A DNA stretch of 64,000 bases from an uncultured Prevotella sp. (GCA_900547005.1 URER01000003.1:1-64000); one strand, 5' to 3'. Numbered from the stretch's first letter, positions 15,043 through 25,341 are shown. Made by a program: numbers and translations. Notes: generated by a model from the letters alone, not told the origin.

Positions 15043-18000
15043 ATGAAACAATTTAGGTTAGTGGATAACATATTCGGATGGCTCGCCTTCTTTATCGCAG
15101 CCTTCGTTTATTGCTCCACCATTGAGCCGACAGCCAGTTTTTGGGACTGTCCGGAGTTTATCTTGACTGGTTATAAATTGGAAATAGGCCATCCGCCGGG
15201 AGCACCTTTCTTTATGCTCACCGCCAATTTGTTCTCTCAATTCGTTAGCGACCCGTCTCAGGTGGCTCGTATGGTGAACACAATGAGCGCCTTGCTCAGT
15301 GCCACCTGTATTATGTTCTTGTTTTGGACGATTACACATCTCACGCGGAAGCTGATATTGAAGGATTGGGAAAGTCTTAACCTGAGCAAGTTGATAGCCA
15401 TCGAAGGTTCCGGTCTTGTGGGCGCGCTAATATATACTTTCAGCGACACATTCTGGTTCTCGGCAGTCGAGGGTGAGGTCTATGCCTATTCATCGGCATT
15501 CACTGCCGTTGTGTTTTGGCTCATTTTGAAGTGGGAAGACTGCGCCGACCAGCCGCATAGCGACCGTTGGCTGGTACTCATTGCATATATGACAGGCCTC
15601 AGTATCGGTGTACACTTGCTCAATCTGCTGTGTATTCCGGCAATCGTATTGGTATATTATTATAAGAAAGTGCCCAATGCCGACCTTCGTGGTTCGCTCA
15701 TTGCACTTGCCGTGTCGTTTGTTATCGTTGCTGCGGTGCTCTATGGCGTCGTTCCCGGTATTATCACCGTGGGCGGATGGTTTGAGCTTTTCTTTGTCAA
15801 TACACTCGAGATGCCGTTCAATACGGGCGTGATAATCTATCTGATACTCCTCATCGGCATTGTAATATGGGCGATATATGAGACTTATACTTGCAAAAGC
15901 ACATTGCGCCAAAACATCGCTTTCTGTGCATCGGTGGGTATGCTCGGTATTCCTTTCTATGGCTTCGGATGGAGCGCGTTCTTCATCGGAGCAGTGGTTC
16001 TTTGCGGTTTGTGGCTTGTCTTGCGCATTACGAAAGACGGTAAAGCTATTGTCAGTGCACGGGTAAAGAACACCATGTTGCTGTGTATGCTCATGTTGAT
16101 GATTGGCTACTCTACATACGCAGTCATCGTGATACGTTCTTCGGCCAATCCGCCGATGGACCAGAACTCTCCGGAGGATATCTTCACGCTCGGAAACTAT
16201 CTCAGCCGCGACCAGTATGGCGACCGTCCGCTGCTTTATGGACAGGCTTACACCTCAGAGCCGGCTATTTCGGAAGACGGAACGCATTATGAATTTACCG
16301 AAGGAGCACCGGTTTATGAGCGTAAGGAAAAGGCTTCGGCCGATGAGCCGGATTCTTATTTCATAGTAAGGAATAAGAATAAGTACAAATACGCGCAGAA
16401 TATGCTGTTCCCGCGTATGCATGATTCCTCTCATGCAGCTAATTATGAGTCGTGGATGGGAGGCATAGAAGGACATGATGTTGATGGCGTGAAGATGCCG
16501 ACACAACTTGAGAACATCAAGTTCTTCCTGTCATATCAGTGTAACTTCATGTATTGGCGCTACTTCATGTGGAACTTTGCCGGCCGACAGAACGATATTC
16601 AGGGCAACGGCGAGGCTGAGCATGGCAACTGGATTACAGGTATTTCGTTTATAGATAACGCTATGTATGGCGACCAGAGCAAGCTCCCCGACGAGCTGCG
16701 TGAGAATAAAGGACATAACGTCTTCTATTGCTTGCCGCTCATTCTCGGTCTTATCGGACTCTTCTGGCAGGCTTGGCGCGGCAAACGAGGCATACAGCAG
16801 TTTTGGGTTGTGTTCTTCTTGTTCTTCATGACGGGTCTCGCTATCGTCATTTACCTTAACCAAACACCTTCACAACCGCGTGAACGCGACTATGCGTATG
16901 CCGGTTCTTTCTATGCTTACGCTATATGGTGTGGTCTTGGAGTGGCTGCAATAATCGACTGGTTGAAGAAGTTCAAACTCAACGGAGTTGTCGTTTCGGC
17001 TGTCGTTTCGCTCCTTGCATTACTCATCCCAATACAGATGGCTTCGCAGACATGGGACGACCATGACCGAAGCGGGCGTTACACGTGTCGTGATTTCGGG
17101 CAGAATTACCTCATGTCATTGCAGCAGACAGGCAATCCTATCATTTATACAAACGGTGATAATGACACATTCCCGCTTTGGTATAATCAGGAAGTGGAGG
17201 GCGTGAGAACTGATGCACGCGTCTGCAATCTCTCTTATTTGCAGACAGACTGGTATATCGACCAGATGAAACGCCCGGCATACGATTCCCCAGCGTTGCC
17301 AATCAGTTGGCCACGTCTTGATTATGTATCGGGAACTAACGAATATGTGCCGGTAGATCCAAGTCTGAAGGACGAGATAAAGCGTATCTATTCGGAAGAA
17401 CCGGAGCAGGCTAAGAAGATGTTTGGAGACGAGCCGTTTGAATTGAAGAACATCTTGAAGTACTGGGCACGCTCCCGCACCAATGAGACGCACGTGATAC
17501 CGACAGATACTATCTATCTGACGATAGACAAAGAGGCTGTGAAGAAGAGCGGAATGCTTATGGCTTCCGACTCTATTCCTGACCGTATGGTTATCTCTTT
17601 GAAGGGAAAACAGGCCTTGTATAAGGGCGATTTGATGATGCTCGAGATGATTGCTAACTGCAACTGGAGCCGTCCTATATATGTTGCCCTTACCGTTGGC
17701 TCAGACAACTACATGAATTTGGGCGACAATTTCGTGCAGGAAGGACTCGTAAACCGCATCACGCCGTTCACGACAAACGTAGAAGGGGCAAAGAACTTCG
17801 ACACCGAGAAGACGTATGATGCCGTAATGAACCGCTTTAAGTTCGGTGGATTGAGCACAAAGGGTATCTATCTCGACGAGACCGTGATGCGAATGTGTTA
17901 CACCCACCGCCGCCTGATGGCTCAGTTGGCGCTACAACTGCTGTCTGAAAATAAGGATGACAAGGCATTGAAGGTGTTGCAAAAGGCCGAGAAGGAGATT

Positions 18001-18333
18001 CCTGAATATAATGTTCCGCTGAACTACATGAGTGGTGCTGCCGATATGGTGCAGGCATACACTGTACTTGGAAAGAAAGACCGTGCTAAATACATCCTCG
18101 AAAAGCTGTGGAAGAACTCCCGTCAGTATGCCGACTGGTATCTGTCGCTTGGCGGACGCGGCTTCGCAATGTCGCAAAATGAATGTATGCTTCACTTCCA
18201 GATAATGACAAACCTCATCCATTATGGTGATGCAGTAGATTCGTCTTGGAGCAAGAAACGCGAGGAAGAGCTTGCCGGGCTTATAGACCATTATCAGAAG
18301 AAAGGCGGAGCAATGCCTCAAATGCAGATGTAA
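15043..18333 (+). CDS. DUF2723 family membrane protein (PMT-like glycosyltransferase fold)
   Basis: The 1096-residue product opens with IFGWLAFFIAAFVYCSTIEPTASFWDCPEFI and KLEIGHPPGAPFFML, the signature of DUF2723. About ten membrane helices fill residues 1-620, with WDCPEF and HPPGAP in the first periplasmic loops, where acidic residues of PMT-type O-mannosyltransferases sit. The C-terminal 350 residues are soluble and end in a helical repeat-like region (KALKVLQKAEKEIPEYN, KKDRAKYILEKLW). The family is assigned to lipid-linked sugar transfer, probably protein O-glycosylation in Bacteroidota, by fold similarity. A polysaccharide deacetylase starts 1 bp after the stop, so the two are coupled. 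Confidence 0.85.
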   Translation: MKQFRLVDNIFGWLAFFIAAFVYCSTIEPTASFWDCPEFILTGYKLEIGHPPGAPFFMLTANLFSQFVSDPSQVARMVNTMSALLSATCIMFLFWTITHLTRKLILKDWESLNLSKLIAIEGSGLVGALIYTFSDTFWFSAVEGEVYAYSSAFTAVVFWLILKWEDCADQPHSDRWLVLIAYMTGLSIGVHLLNLLCIPAIVLVYYYKKVPNADLRGSLIALAVSFVIVAAVLYGVVPGIITVGGWFELFFVNTLEMPFNTGVIIYLILLIGIVIWAIYETYTCKSTLRQNIAFCASVGMLGIPFYGFGWSAFFIGAVVLCGLWLVLRITKDGKAIVSARVKNTMLLCMLMLMIGYSTYAVIVIRSSANPPMDQNSPEDIFTLGNYLSRDQYGDRPLLYGQAYTSEPAISEDGTHYEFTEGAPVYERKEKASADEPDSYFIVRNKNKYKYAQNMLFPRMHDSSHAANYESWMGGIEGHDVDGVKMPTQLENIKFFLSYQCNFMYWRYFMWNFAGRQNDIQGNGEAEHGNWITGISFIDNAMYGDQSKLPDELRENKGHNVFYCLPLILGLIGLFWQAWRGKRGIQQFWVVFFLFFMTGLAIVIYLNQTPSQPRERDYAYAGSFYAYAIWCGLGVAAIIDWLKKFKLNGVVVSAVVSLLALLIPIQMASQTWDDHDRSGRYTCRDFGQNYLMSLQQTGNPIIYTNGDNDTFPLWYNQEVEGVRTDARVCNLSYLQTDWYIDQMKRPAYDSPALPISWPRLDYVSGTNEYVPVDPSLKDEIKRIYSEEPEQAKKMFGDEPFELKNILKYWARSRTNETHVIPTDTIYLTIDKEAVKKSGMLMASDSIPDRMVISLKGKQALYKGDLMMLEMIANCNWSRPIYVALTVGSDNYMNLGDNFVQEGLVNRITPFTTNVEGAKNFDTEKTYDAVMNRFKFGGLSTKGIYLDETVMRMCYTHRRLMAQLALQLLSENKDDKALKVLQKAEKEIPEYNVPLNYMSGAADMVQAYTVLGKKDRAKYILEKLWKNSRQYADWYLSLGGRGFAMSQNECMLHFQIMTNLIHYGDAVDSSWSKKREEELAGLIDHYQKKGGAMPQMQM

Positions 18334-18334
18334 T

Positions 18335-18946
18335 ATGTTTATAGAGCAACCGTCGAAATGGCTGAGGTGGCTGTATCCTAAAGCGATATGGCGCATGGAT
18401 CCGAACGAAAGGTCGGTATATCTGACCTTCGACGACGGCCCGATACCGCAAAGTACGCCCTTTATCCTGAAAACCCTTGAGGATTTCGGGATAAAGGCCA
18501 CTTTCTTTATGGTGGGCGATAACGTCCGTAAATATCCGGAATTATATGAGCAGATTGTTGCGGCAGGCCATCAGGTGGGCAATCACACTTACAATCATAT
18601 CGGGGCTTTCAAGCACAGGGCTATTACTTACGCCGTAAACGCACAGAAAGCTAATGCGTTGATAAAGTCGCATCTGTTCCGTCCGCCTCACGGCTGGATG
18701 CGTCATAGCGAATATTGGTGGCTGAACAAATACTATAAGATAATAATGTGGGACCTCGTGACGCGCGATTATTCAAAGTGGATGACTGCCGACGATGTCC
18801 TCAACAACGTGAAACGCTATGTCCGCAACGGCTCCATCATTACCTTTCACGATTCATTAAAGAGCATTGACAAGTTGCATTATGCCCTTCCGGAGGCTAT
18901 TAAATGGTTGAAACTACAAGGCTACGAGTTCAAGATATTCGATTAA
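18335..18946 (+). CDS. Polysaccharide deacetylase (NodB fold)
   Basis: A 203-residue carbohydrate esterase 4 domain with motif 1 TFDDGP (31-36; catalytic base and metal Asp), motif 2 GNHTYNH (metal His84 and His88), motif 3 RPPHGW and the C-terminal TFHDS. Such enzymes remove N-acetyl groups from peptidoglycan or other glycans. There is no signal peptide; a WLRWLYPKAIW segment near the N-terminus is amphipathic. It is translationally coupled to the DUF2723 protein, which suggests action on the glycan that protein handles; that link is inference. Confidence 0.88.
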   Translation: MFIEQPSKWLRWLYPKAIWRMDPNERSVYLTFDDGPIPQSTPFILKTLEDFGIKATFFMVGDNVRKYPELYEQIVAAGHQVGNHTYNHIGAFKHRAITYAVNAQKANALIKSHLFRPPHGWMRHSEYWWLNKYYKIIMWDLVTRDYSKWMTADDVLNNVKRYVRNGSIITFHDSLKSIDKLHYALPEAIKWLKLQGYEFKIFD

Positions 18947-19072
18947 AAGCAGAATTATATTATTTCGTTTATTCCATTCTTTATTGTCTTTCCCAAACAT
19001 CAGACAATTGAGAATGGATTTTTTTATCTTCCTGTTGGGCGCTATCTTGCTTTTGGCGCCTATTTAGGCTTT

Positions 19073-19195
19073 AGTACTGGAGTATTCCTCGTTCGGTACT
19101 GGAGTATTTCTGCTTTAGTACTGGAGTATTTCGGGCTTAAATACTTGAGTATTCCGGCTTTAGTACTCGAGTATTTCGGCCGTGAATACTGTCGG
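19073..19195. repeat. 22-bp palindrome array A (core TACTSGAGTA)
   Basis: Six units start at 19073, 19095, 19117, 19140, 19162 and 19184. Each has a 14-bp palindrome-like core such as AGTACTGGAGTATT, AATACTTGAGTATT or AGTACTCGAGTATT followed by a spacer such as TCGGGCTT. The array lies between the convergent 3' ends of the deacetylase and glmM. Spacers are only about 8 bp, so it is not a CRISPR. Confidence 0.85.
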
Positions 19196-19260
19196 CAACC
19201 ATTTGGTGACCGCCTATAGAATAATGATTTAGTGGAACTTTAATGGGGATAAAACGAAAA

Positions 19261-19334
19261 AAGATTAAGGTTTAGAGTTCGCAATGAATATGCCACAAAC
19301 AGGCATATTACATAAAACTCTAAACCTTAATCTT
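19261..19334. terminator. Long hairpin between convergent genes
   Basis: A perfect 19-bp inverted repeat (AAGATTAAGGTTTAGAGTT, 19261-19279, with 19316-19334) contains an inner 8-bp stem (AATATGCC 19287-19294 with GGCATATT 19302-19309). A-rich and T-rich flanks suggest termination for both the deacetylase and glmM. Confidence 0.65.
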
Positions 19335-19396
19335 TATATTATATAGGTGCTTAAGTTATCAACTTAACACTAAGAACTCAAAACTGTCAACTGTTC

Positions 19397-20809
19397 TTAT
19401 GCTCCCTGCATATCATACACCACCTGCATGAGCTTCTTGCCCAGCGCGTCGGCCTCTTCCATCGTGGCAGCCTCGCTGTAAACACGGATGATAGGCTCGG
19501 TGTTTGAGGCGCGCAGATGAACCCACTTGTCGGGGAAATCAATCTTCACACCGTCGATGTCATTGACAACAGGCTTCACGCCATCGTCTGTCGGAACACT
19601 ATACATCTCCTTAACCTTGCGCAAGATAGCCGCAACATCGGTAGAAGGAGTGAGGTCGATGCGGTTCTTGGCTATACAATACTCAGGGAATGTGGCACGC
19701 AGCTCGCTCACCTTGCATCCCTTCTGAGCCAGTGAACTGAGGAAAAGGGCAATGCCTACGAGAGCGTCGCGGCCGTAGTGGCTTTCCGGATAGATAACTC
19801 CTCCGTTGCCTTCGCCGCCGATTACGGCTCCAACCTCCTTCATCTTAGTCGTTACGTTAACCTCTCCGACGGCAGCGGCAGTGTATTTTCCGCCGTGCTT
19901 CTCGGTTACATCACGCAGCGCGCGGGTAGAACTGAGGTTGCTGACAGTGTTTCCTGGTGTGTGAGAGAGCACATAGTCGGCCACGCTCACAAGCGTATAT
20001 TCCTCTCCAAACATCCTGCCGTCCTCGCAGATGAATGCCAAACGGTCTACATCCGGATCAACTACGATGCCGAGATTATATCCGCCATTCTTCAATTCGT
20101 CCATTATGCCAGTGAGATTCTTCTCCAATGGTTCCGGATTGTGGGCGAAATCGCCGGTCGGTTCACCGTTCAAGAACTTATATTCCACGCCCAGACGCTC
20201 GAGCAATTTCGGCAGAATGACGCCTCCGACAGAGTTGATGGAGTCGACGCATACTTTGAAATGCGCTTTCTTTATAGCCTCCGCATCAACGAGTTGCAGA
20301 GCCATCACACTGTCGATGTGCTTCTCGTCGAACGTATTGTCTTCTGTATATGAGCCGAGATTGTCCACATCCGCATAGTCGAAATCTTCTTTCGCTGCTA
20401 TGTCAAGCACCTCGTTGCCGTTGTCTTTAGTAAGAAATTCGCCCTCAGCGTTGAGCAGTTTCAGCGCATTCCAGTGGCGCGGGTTGTGCGAAGCCGTGAT
20501 GATGATTCCGCCGGCAGCACCGCTCATGCGCACCGCCAATTCTGTTGTAGGCGTCGTAGCCAGTCCGATGTTTATCACATCGCAGCCCATTCCCATGAGC
20601 GTTCCGCACACAACGTTCTTCACCATCTCGCCCGAGATGCGTGCGTCGCGGCCTACAACAATCTTCATGCGGCCCTCACCGTTGTAGTTGCGGCTAATGA
20701 ACGTAGCGTAAGCCGATGTGAATTTTACTATATCCAGCGGGTTCAGAGTGTCTCCCGCCTGTCCTCCGATGGTTCCACGGATACCGGAGATAGATTTTAT
20801 AAGCGTCAT
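19397..20809 (-). CDS. glmM: Phosphoglucosamine mutase / phosphohexomutase (GlmM-like)
   Basis: From the start MTLIKSISGIRGTIGG (470 residues; a longer frame to 20872 overlaps the previous gene and lacks homology) this is an alpha-D-phosphohexomutase. The phosphoserine loop is TASHNPRHWNALK with Ser107, the metal loop is DPDVDRLAF, the sugar loop is GGEGNGGV and the phosphate-binding loop is RASNTEPIIRVYSEA. The preference Glu-Gly-Asn-Gly is closest to GlmM/phosphoglucosamine enzymes, which isomerise GlcN-6-P to GlcN-1-P for cell-wall precursors; phosphomannomutase activity cannot be excluded. It lies 26 bp behind the DUF4827 gene and should be co-transcribed. Confidence 0.88.
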   Translation of the reverse strand: MTLIKSISGIRGTIGGQAGDTLNPLDIVKFTSAYATFISRNYNGEGRMKIVVGRDARISGEMVKNVVCGTLMGMGCDVINIGLATTPTTELAVRMSGAAGGIIITASHNPRHWNALKLLNAEGEFLTKDNGNEVLDIAAKEDFDYADVDNLGSYTEDNTFDEKHIDSVMALQLVDAEAIKKAHFKVCVDSINSVGGVILPKLLERLGVEYKFLNGEPTGDFAHNPEPLEKNLTGIMDELKNGGYNLGIVVDPDVDRLAFICEDGRMFGEEYTLVSVADYVLSHTPGNTVSNLSSTRALRDVTEKHGGKYTAAAVGEVNVTTKMKEVGAVIGGEGNGGVIYPESHYGRDALVGIALFLSSLAQKGCKVSELRATFPEYCIAKNRIDLTPSTDVAAILRKVKEMYSVPTDDGVKPVVNDIDGVKIDFPDKWVHLRASNTEPIIRVYSEAATMEEADALGKKLMQVVYDMQGA

Positions 20810-20835
20810 ATTTTTATTTCTTAATGTGTTTCTGG

Positions 20836-21480
20836 TTATCGCCCCCGTTCGTAAGTGATGGTGTACAGGCACGGATATACGTTCATTGAGGCGTAATAAT
20901 GTCCCTGCGTATGCGGCACGATGATGTTCACTTTCGCAATCTTCTCATCCGGAGCCGACGGGCGTCCCACCTTTATATAAGTGAGTGGCACGAGCCATCC
21001 GCTTGGAACAGATGTCGAACCGCCGCCATAATACGAGTACATGAGACTTGAAGAAGAATCATACCATGCGGTGAATGTTCCGCTGGTGTTGTTCACGGTC
21101 ATCTTGTCGACAATGGCCGACCAATAAAGATTATTGTTGCTGAGTTGCAGAGTGTCCGTAAGCAGGTTGCGTTCATCGAAGCGGCACAATACCGTTGCCG
21201 TCTCTCCGTTCTTCAATTTCTCTCCGCAGCCTTCCCTTACAATCTGCATATAAACACCGGTAGTCTCGAACAGCACATATTCGTTCTTTTCGAGGTCGGT
21301 TGTGTTACCTTGATTTGCAAATTGTGCTTCGCTGATTACGTTTATTCCCTCCTTTACTATGTAAGCATTGATGGCGTCGCGCTCTCTCTCTTTCTGGTCT
21401 GCGTAAGTCTCATCATCATCACATGAAACCATCATCGCAAGTCCCATAACGGCCAGTGCCATAAAGATTAATTTCTTCAT
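20836..21480 (-). CDS. DUF4827 lipoprotein (FKBP-like)
   Basis: A 214-residue lipoprotein with the lipobox MVSC (Cys20) followed by the acidic CDDDET, typical of surface or outer-membrane lipoproteins of this phylum. The body matches the DUF4827 pattern: ERDAINAYIVKEGINVIS, a central GCGEKLKNGETATVLCRFDER resembling the start of an FKBP domain, and SGWLVPLTYIKVGRP near the end. Isomerase activity is not established. A TACCTTTGC box lies upstream at 21511-21519. It forms an operon with glmM, a conserved pairing as far as I recall. Confidence 0.78.
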   Translation of the reverse strand: MKKLIFMALAVMGLAMMVSCDDDETYADQKERERDAINAYIVKEGINVISEAQFANQGNTTDLEKNEYVLFETTGVYMQIVREGCGEKLKNGETATVLCRFDERNLLTDTLQLSNNNLYWSAIVDKMTVNNTSGTFTAWYDSSSSLMYSYYGGGSTSVPSGWLVPLTYIKVGRPSAPDEKIAKVNIIVPHTQGHYYASMNVYPCLYTITYERGR

Positions 21481-21542
21481 TCTGTTATTTTCATTTTATG
21501 ATATGGTGTTGCAAAGGTAGTAAAAGATTGGCAAAGCAGCAA

Positions 21543-21605
21543 CAAAACAGGCGTCCTTTATCTCCTTTTAACTCCTCTTACCTCCTCATTATCTCCTCTT
21601 ATTGC
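21543..21605. repeat. Pyrimidine-rich CTCCTYTTA repeat
   Basis: Degenerate copies of TCTCCTTTTA/CTCCTCTTA/CTCCTCATTA fill the gap between DUF4827 and the DHH gene. Similar in style to the tract at 3143-3206 read on the other strand. Confidence 0.45.
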
Positions 21606-21621
21606 TTTTAAGGCACTCCTT

Positions 21622-22662
21622 TTATTTCCCGCTCAGTTCCTCTTTGAACGCCAGAATTGCCTTGATTGCCGTTTGTTCAGCCTCTTCGATGGAGCAGAAC
21701 AGCTTGCCTCCGGCCGCGTCCTCGTGGCCTCCGCCGTTGAAGAACCGGCGTGCCATAGGCTCACAGTGAAATCCGCATGAGGAGCGCAGGCTTACGAGTA
21801 TGAGGTTCGGACGTTCCGTATCTTCGCGCAAGGAGATGGACAGCTTCATGCCTTTTATGCGCAACGGCTCATTCACCAGTCCTTCGGCATCGCCTTTCAT
21901 GAAGCGGAAACGGCGCATCTCGCCTTTGGTAATGGTGAAGTAAGACGCGTGCAACTTCTCCACAACGTGCATTTTGCGGTAGATTACATACGAGCGCAAT
22001 TTCATGCACGATGTGCTGAGCGTGTGATACACCTTATTATATATCTTGTCCTTGTCTATTCCTTTCGCTAAAAGTTGGCTGATGATATAGAAAATCTCCG
22101 GCCGTGTGCTGTTGTATGTGAAACCGCCAGTGTCTGTCATCATGCCGCAGTAGATGCATACCGCCGTCTGTTCGGTCATGGCTTCGTAGCCGCCGAGCTG
22201 CCGGATAATGTCGAACACCAGCTCACTTGTGCTGCTCATCTCCGGATGGGAAATGCTTAGGACTGCGTCGATGTCGGGCGTGAGGTGATGATCGATAAGC
22301 AATTTCGGCGCGGTGCAGTTGTCCAGCACCTCCTGCAACTCGTCCGTGCGTGTCGGAGAGTTGAAGTCGAGGCAGCAAACGAGGTCGGCTTTGTTGAAGG
22401 CTTCGCCCACTTCGTCGGGCTTTTTGTCGTAGCGCAAAATCTTTTCCGTGCCGGGCAGCCATTGCAGGAAGTCGGGATAGGCATCGGGCATTACCACAAC
22501 GGGCGACTTCCCCTGTTGACTGAGATAGTCGGCCCAAGCCAATGACGAGCCTATTGCATCGCCGTCGGGCGACTTATGGCCGCAGATGACGATGTTTTGG
22601 ACATTGCTTATGAGTTCACGCAGTTTGTCGAGCTCGGCAGCCGACAGTATTTCTAAGTTCAT
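21622..22662 (-). CDS. DHH family phosphoesterase (NrnA-like)
   Basis: The product (346 residues from MNLEILSAAE; 18 upstream codons fall inside the neighbouring terminator and are not used) has the DHH motifs GHKSPDGDAIGSS, CLDFNSPTR and LIDHHLTPD, and the DHHA1 substrate loop FNGGGHEDAAGG. The order and length match NrnA-type enzymes, which degrade nano-RNAs and dephosphorylate pAp in the cytoplasm. The gene is followed by 140 bp to DUF4827. Which of the two activities dominates cannot be told from sequence. Confidence 0.88.
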   Translation of the reverse strand: MNLEILSAAELDKLRELISNVQNIVICGHKSPDGDAIGSSLAWADYLSQQGKSPVVVMPDAYPDFLQWLPGTEKILRYDKKPDEVGEAFNKADLVCCLDFNSPTRTDELQEVLDNCTAPKLLIDHHLTPDIDAVLSISHPEMSSTSELVFDIIRQLGGYEAMTEQTAVCIYCGMMTDTGGFTYNSTRPEIFYIISQLLAKGIDKDKIYNKVYHTLSTSCMKLRSYVIYRKMHVVEKLHASYFTITKGEMRRFRFMKGDAEGLVNEPLRIKGMKLSISLREDTERPNLILVSLRSSCGFHCEPMARRFFNGGGHEDAAGGKLFCSIEEAEQTAIKAILAFKEELSGK

Positions 22663-22695
22663 TTTTTGTGGAATATGTATTGTTTCAAGACAAAG

Positions 22696-22770
22696 AAAAA
22701 AGGCAGGAGAATACATCTTGCGCAGCCCCGTTGCCGATTTCCACGGCCGGCTTTGCAGTATTCTCTTGCC
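22696..22770 (-). terminator. Terminator of the nucleotidyltransferase gene
   Basis: On the minus strand GGCAAGAGAATAC pairs with GTATTCTCCTGCC (one mismatch) and is followed by TTTTTT. It starts 27 bp after the nucleotidyltransferase stop. Confidence 0.8.
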
Positions 22771-22796
22771 TTCTTCTATTTATTTACATCGCTGTT

Positions 22797-23708
22797 TTAG
22801 AACAGTTTGTTTGGATAAACGCCCTCGTCGATGAGCTTCTGAATGCGGGCTACAACGTCGTCGCGGTCGGCAGCGTATGTAACGCCAAACCATTTGCTCG
22901 TTGTGTCGAGCACGTTCACCGTTGCGGTCTTGTCGTTGATGAGCTTGTTCACCATCAGCGGGATGAAGAACTCGGCTTTCAGGTTCTCCATGTTCTTCGG
23001 GTCTGAGAGGAACTCCTTGAAGTATTCCTCGCTATACTCGAAGTAGTCGGGAGTGAATCCCCACATATTCATTGACACAGGAGTGTTGTCCTCTACCGGA
23101 ATCCATTCGCCCTGCTCGTCCTTATAGCATACCGGACCGTTTACGCGCATGATTTCCGTGCGCTCAACAACGGTTGTCAGGTTGCCCTCGGCATCCTTAG
23201 AGCATATTCCGCGAGCCACGGTGCCGTTTTCAGACAGTGTGTTTCCTACACGGAAGCCCACCATAGCGTAGCGGTTCTTGCTGTCTTCGGGCAGGTCTGC
23301 AAGGAATTTTCCGATTACCATAAAGGCGTCGCGGTTGTAGAAGTCGTCGCAGTTGATAACCAGGAACGGCTCTTTTATCACGTCCTTAGCCATCAGCACG
23401 GCGTGGTTTGTACCCCACGGCTTCTCGCGTCCTTCGGGAACGTCGAATCCCTTGGGCAGCGCGTCGAGGCTCTGGAATACCAGTTCGGCAGGCACGTGGC
23501 CCTCATATTTAGCCAAGATCTTCTCGCGGAAGTCCTGTTCAAAGTCTTTTCTGATAACAAATACAATCTTTCCGAAGCCCGCTTTCACGGCATCGTAGAT
23601 TGAATAGTCCATGATTGTCTCACCGTTGGGGCCTAATCCATCTAACTGTTTCAAGCCACCGTAACGGCTACCCATACCTGCTGCAAGGAGTAATAATGTC
23701 GGTTTCAT
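22797..23708 (-). CDS. Sugar-phosphate nucleotidyltransferase
   Basis: A 303-residue cytoplasmic enzyme of the NTP_transferase family: the nucleotide loop LLLAAGMGSRYGGLKQL at 6-22, PWGTNHAVLMA (about 97-107) and the metal-binding VINCDDFYNRDAF (about 117-129). It probably makes a nucleotide-activated sugar from NTP and sugar-1-phosphate. Lack of an N-terminal amidotransferase or C-terminal hexapeptide repeats separates it from GlmU. The exact sugar is unknown. Its leader contains tandem copies of a 66-bp promoter/palindrome module and a 22-bp palindrome array. Confidence 0.85.
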   Translation of the reverse strand: MKPTLLLLAAGMGSRYGGLKQLDGLGPNGETIMDYSIYDAVKAGFGKIVFVIRKDFEQDFREKILAKYEGHVPAELVFQSLDALPKGFDVPEGREKPWGTNHAVLMAKDVIKEPFLVINCDDFYNRDAFMVIGKFLADLPEDSKNRYAMVGFRVGNTLSENGTVARGICSKDAEGNLTTVVERTEIMRVNGPVCYKDEQGEWIPVEDNTPVSMNMWGFTPDYFEYSEEYFKEFLSDPKNMENLKAEFFIPLMVNKLINDKTATVNVLDTTSKWFGVTYAADRDDVVARIQKLIDEGVYPNKLF

Positions 23709-23744
23709 AATTAGTTGATATATTTTAAAAGATTATAATGATGT

Positions 23745-23886
23745 TGCAAAGATTGTGCAAATGAGCGCAAAGAGAATTTATTCTCAATTTGCCGAATGCC
23801 GCCAATCTTCTGCAAAGATTGTGCAAACCGAATGCAATCAAACTTGTTTGAAATTGCTGAGGTGCCGTCAATCTTCTGCAAAGTTA
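23745..23886 (-). repeat. 66-bp promoter/palindrome module, two tandem copies
   Basis: TGCAAAG recurs at 23745, 23811 and 23877, exactly 66 bp apart. Read on the minus strand it begins with the promoter box TAACTTTGC, then CAGAAGATTG, a GGCATTCGG-type word, a variable palindrome (TCAAACaaGTTTGA in one unit, GAGAATaaATTCTC in the other) and CAATCTTTGCA. The junction word CAATCTT-tgcag-AAGATTG is itself a palindrome. A nearly identical single copy precedes recF (46603-46675). Confidence 0.85.
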
Positions 23887-23942
23887 ATAAATTAATCCGT
23901 AAACGACATTCCTGAAAGGCCGAAATAATACGGATCGTGTGA

Positions 23943-24066
23943 AGTTTTTTTGTTACCACAGCCCGGTAACTCGATTACCGGACTGTGGTAATGCGATTAC
24001 CGAGCCTCGGTAACGTGATTACCGAAGCCTTGTAATGAGATTACAAGACCCTTGTAACAAAATCAA
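23943..24066. repeat. 22-bp palindrome array B (core GGTAAN5TTACC)
   Basis: Four full units start at 23965, 23987, 24009 and 24031, exactly 22 bp apart, with a half unit before and a decayed one at 24053. Each is a 15-bp palindrome plus a 7-bp spacer. Stems vary together: TCGGTAA/TTACCGA in one unit, CTTGTAAT/ATTACAAG in the next. Confidence 0.9.
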
Positions 24067-24090
24067 GTGGCCAACTTAGGCCATCAACGC

Positions 24091-25290
<1,200 letters not shown>

Positions 25291-25341
25291 TCAAATTTAG
25301 GTGTTTAATTATTTAATGTTTATGCTTTTACTGTTTATTTC

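Noticed and set aside
19073..19195. CRISPR array
   Set aside because: Spacers are about 8 bp and the repeats are degenerate palindromes; no cas genes are present. The same applies to arrays B and C.
20810..20872. Longer start of the glmM gene
   Set aside because: It overlaps the DUF4827 stop and lacks the conserved MTLIKSISGIRG beginning.
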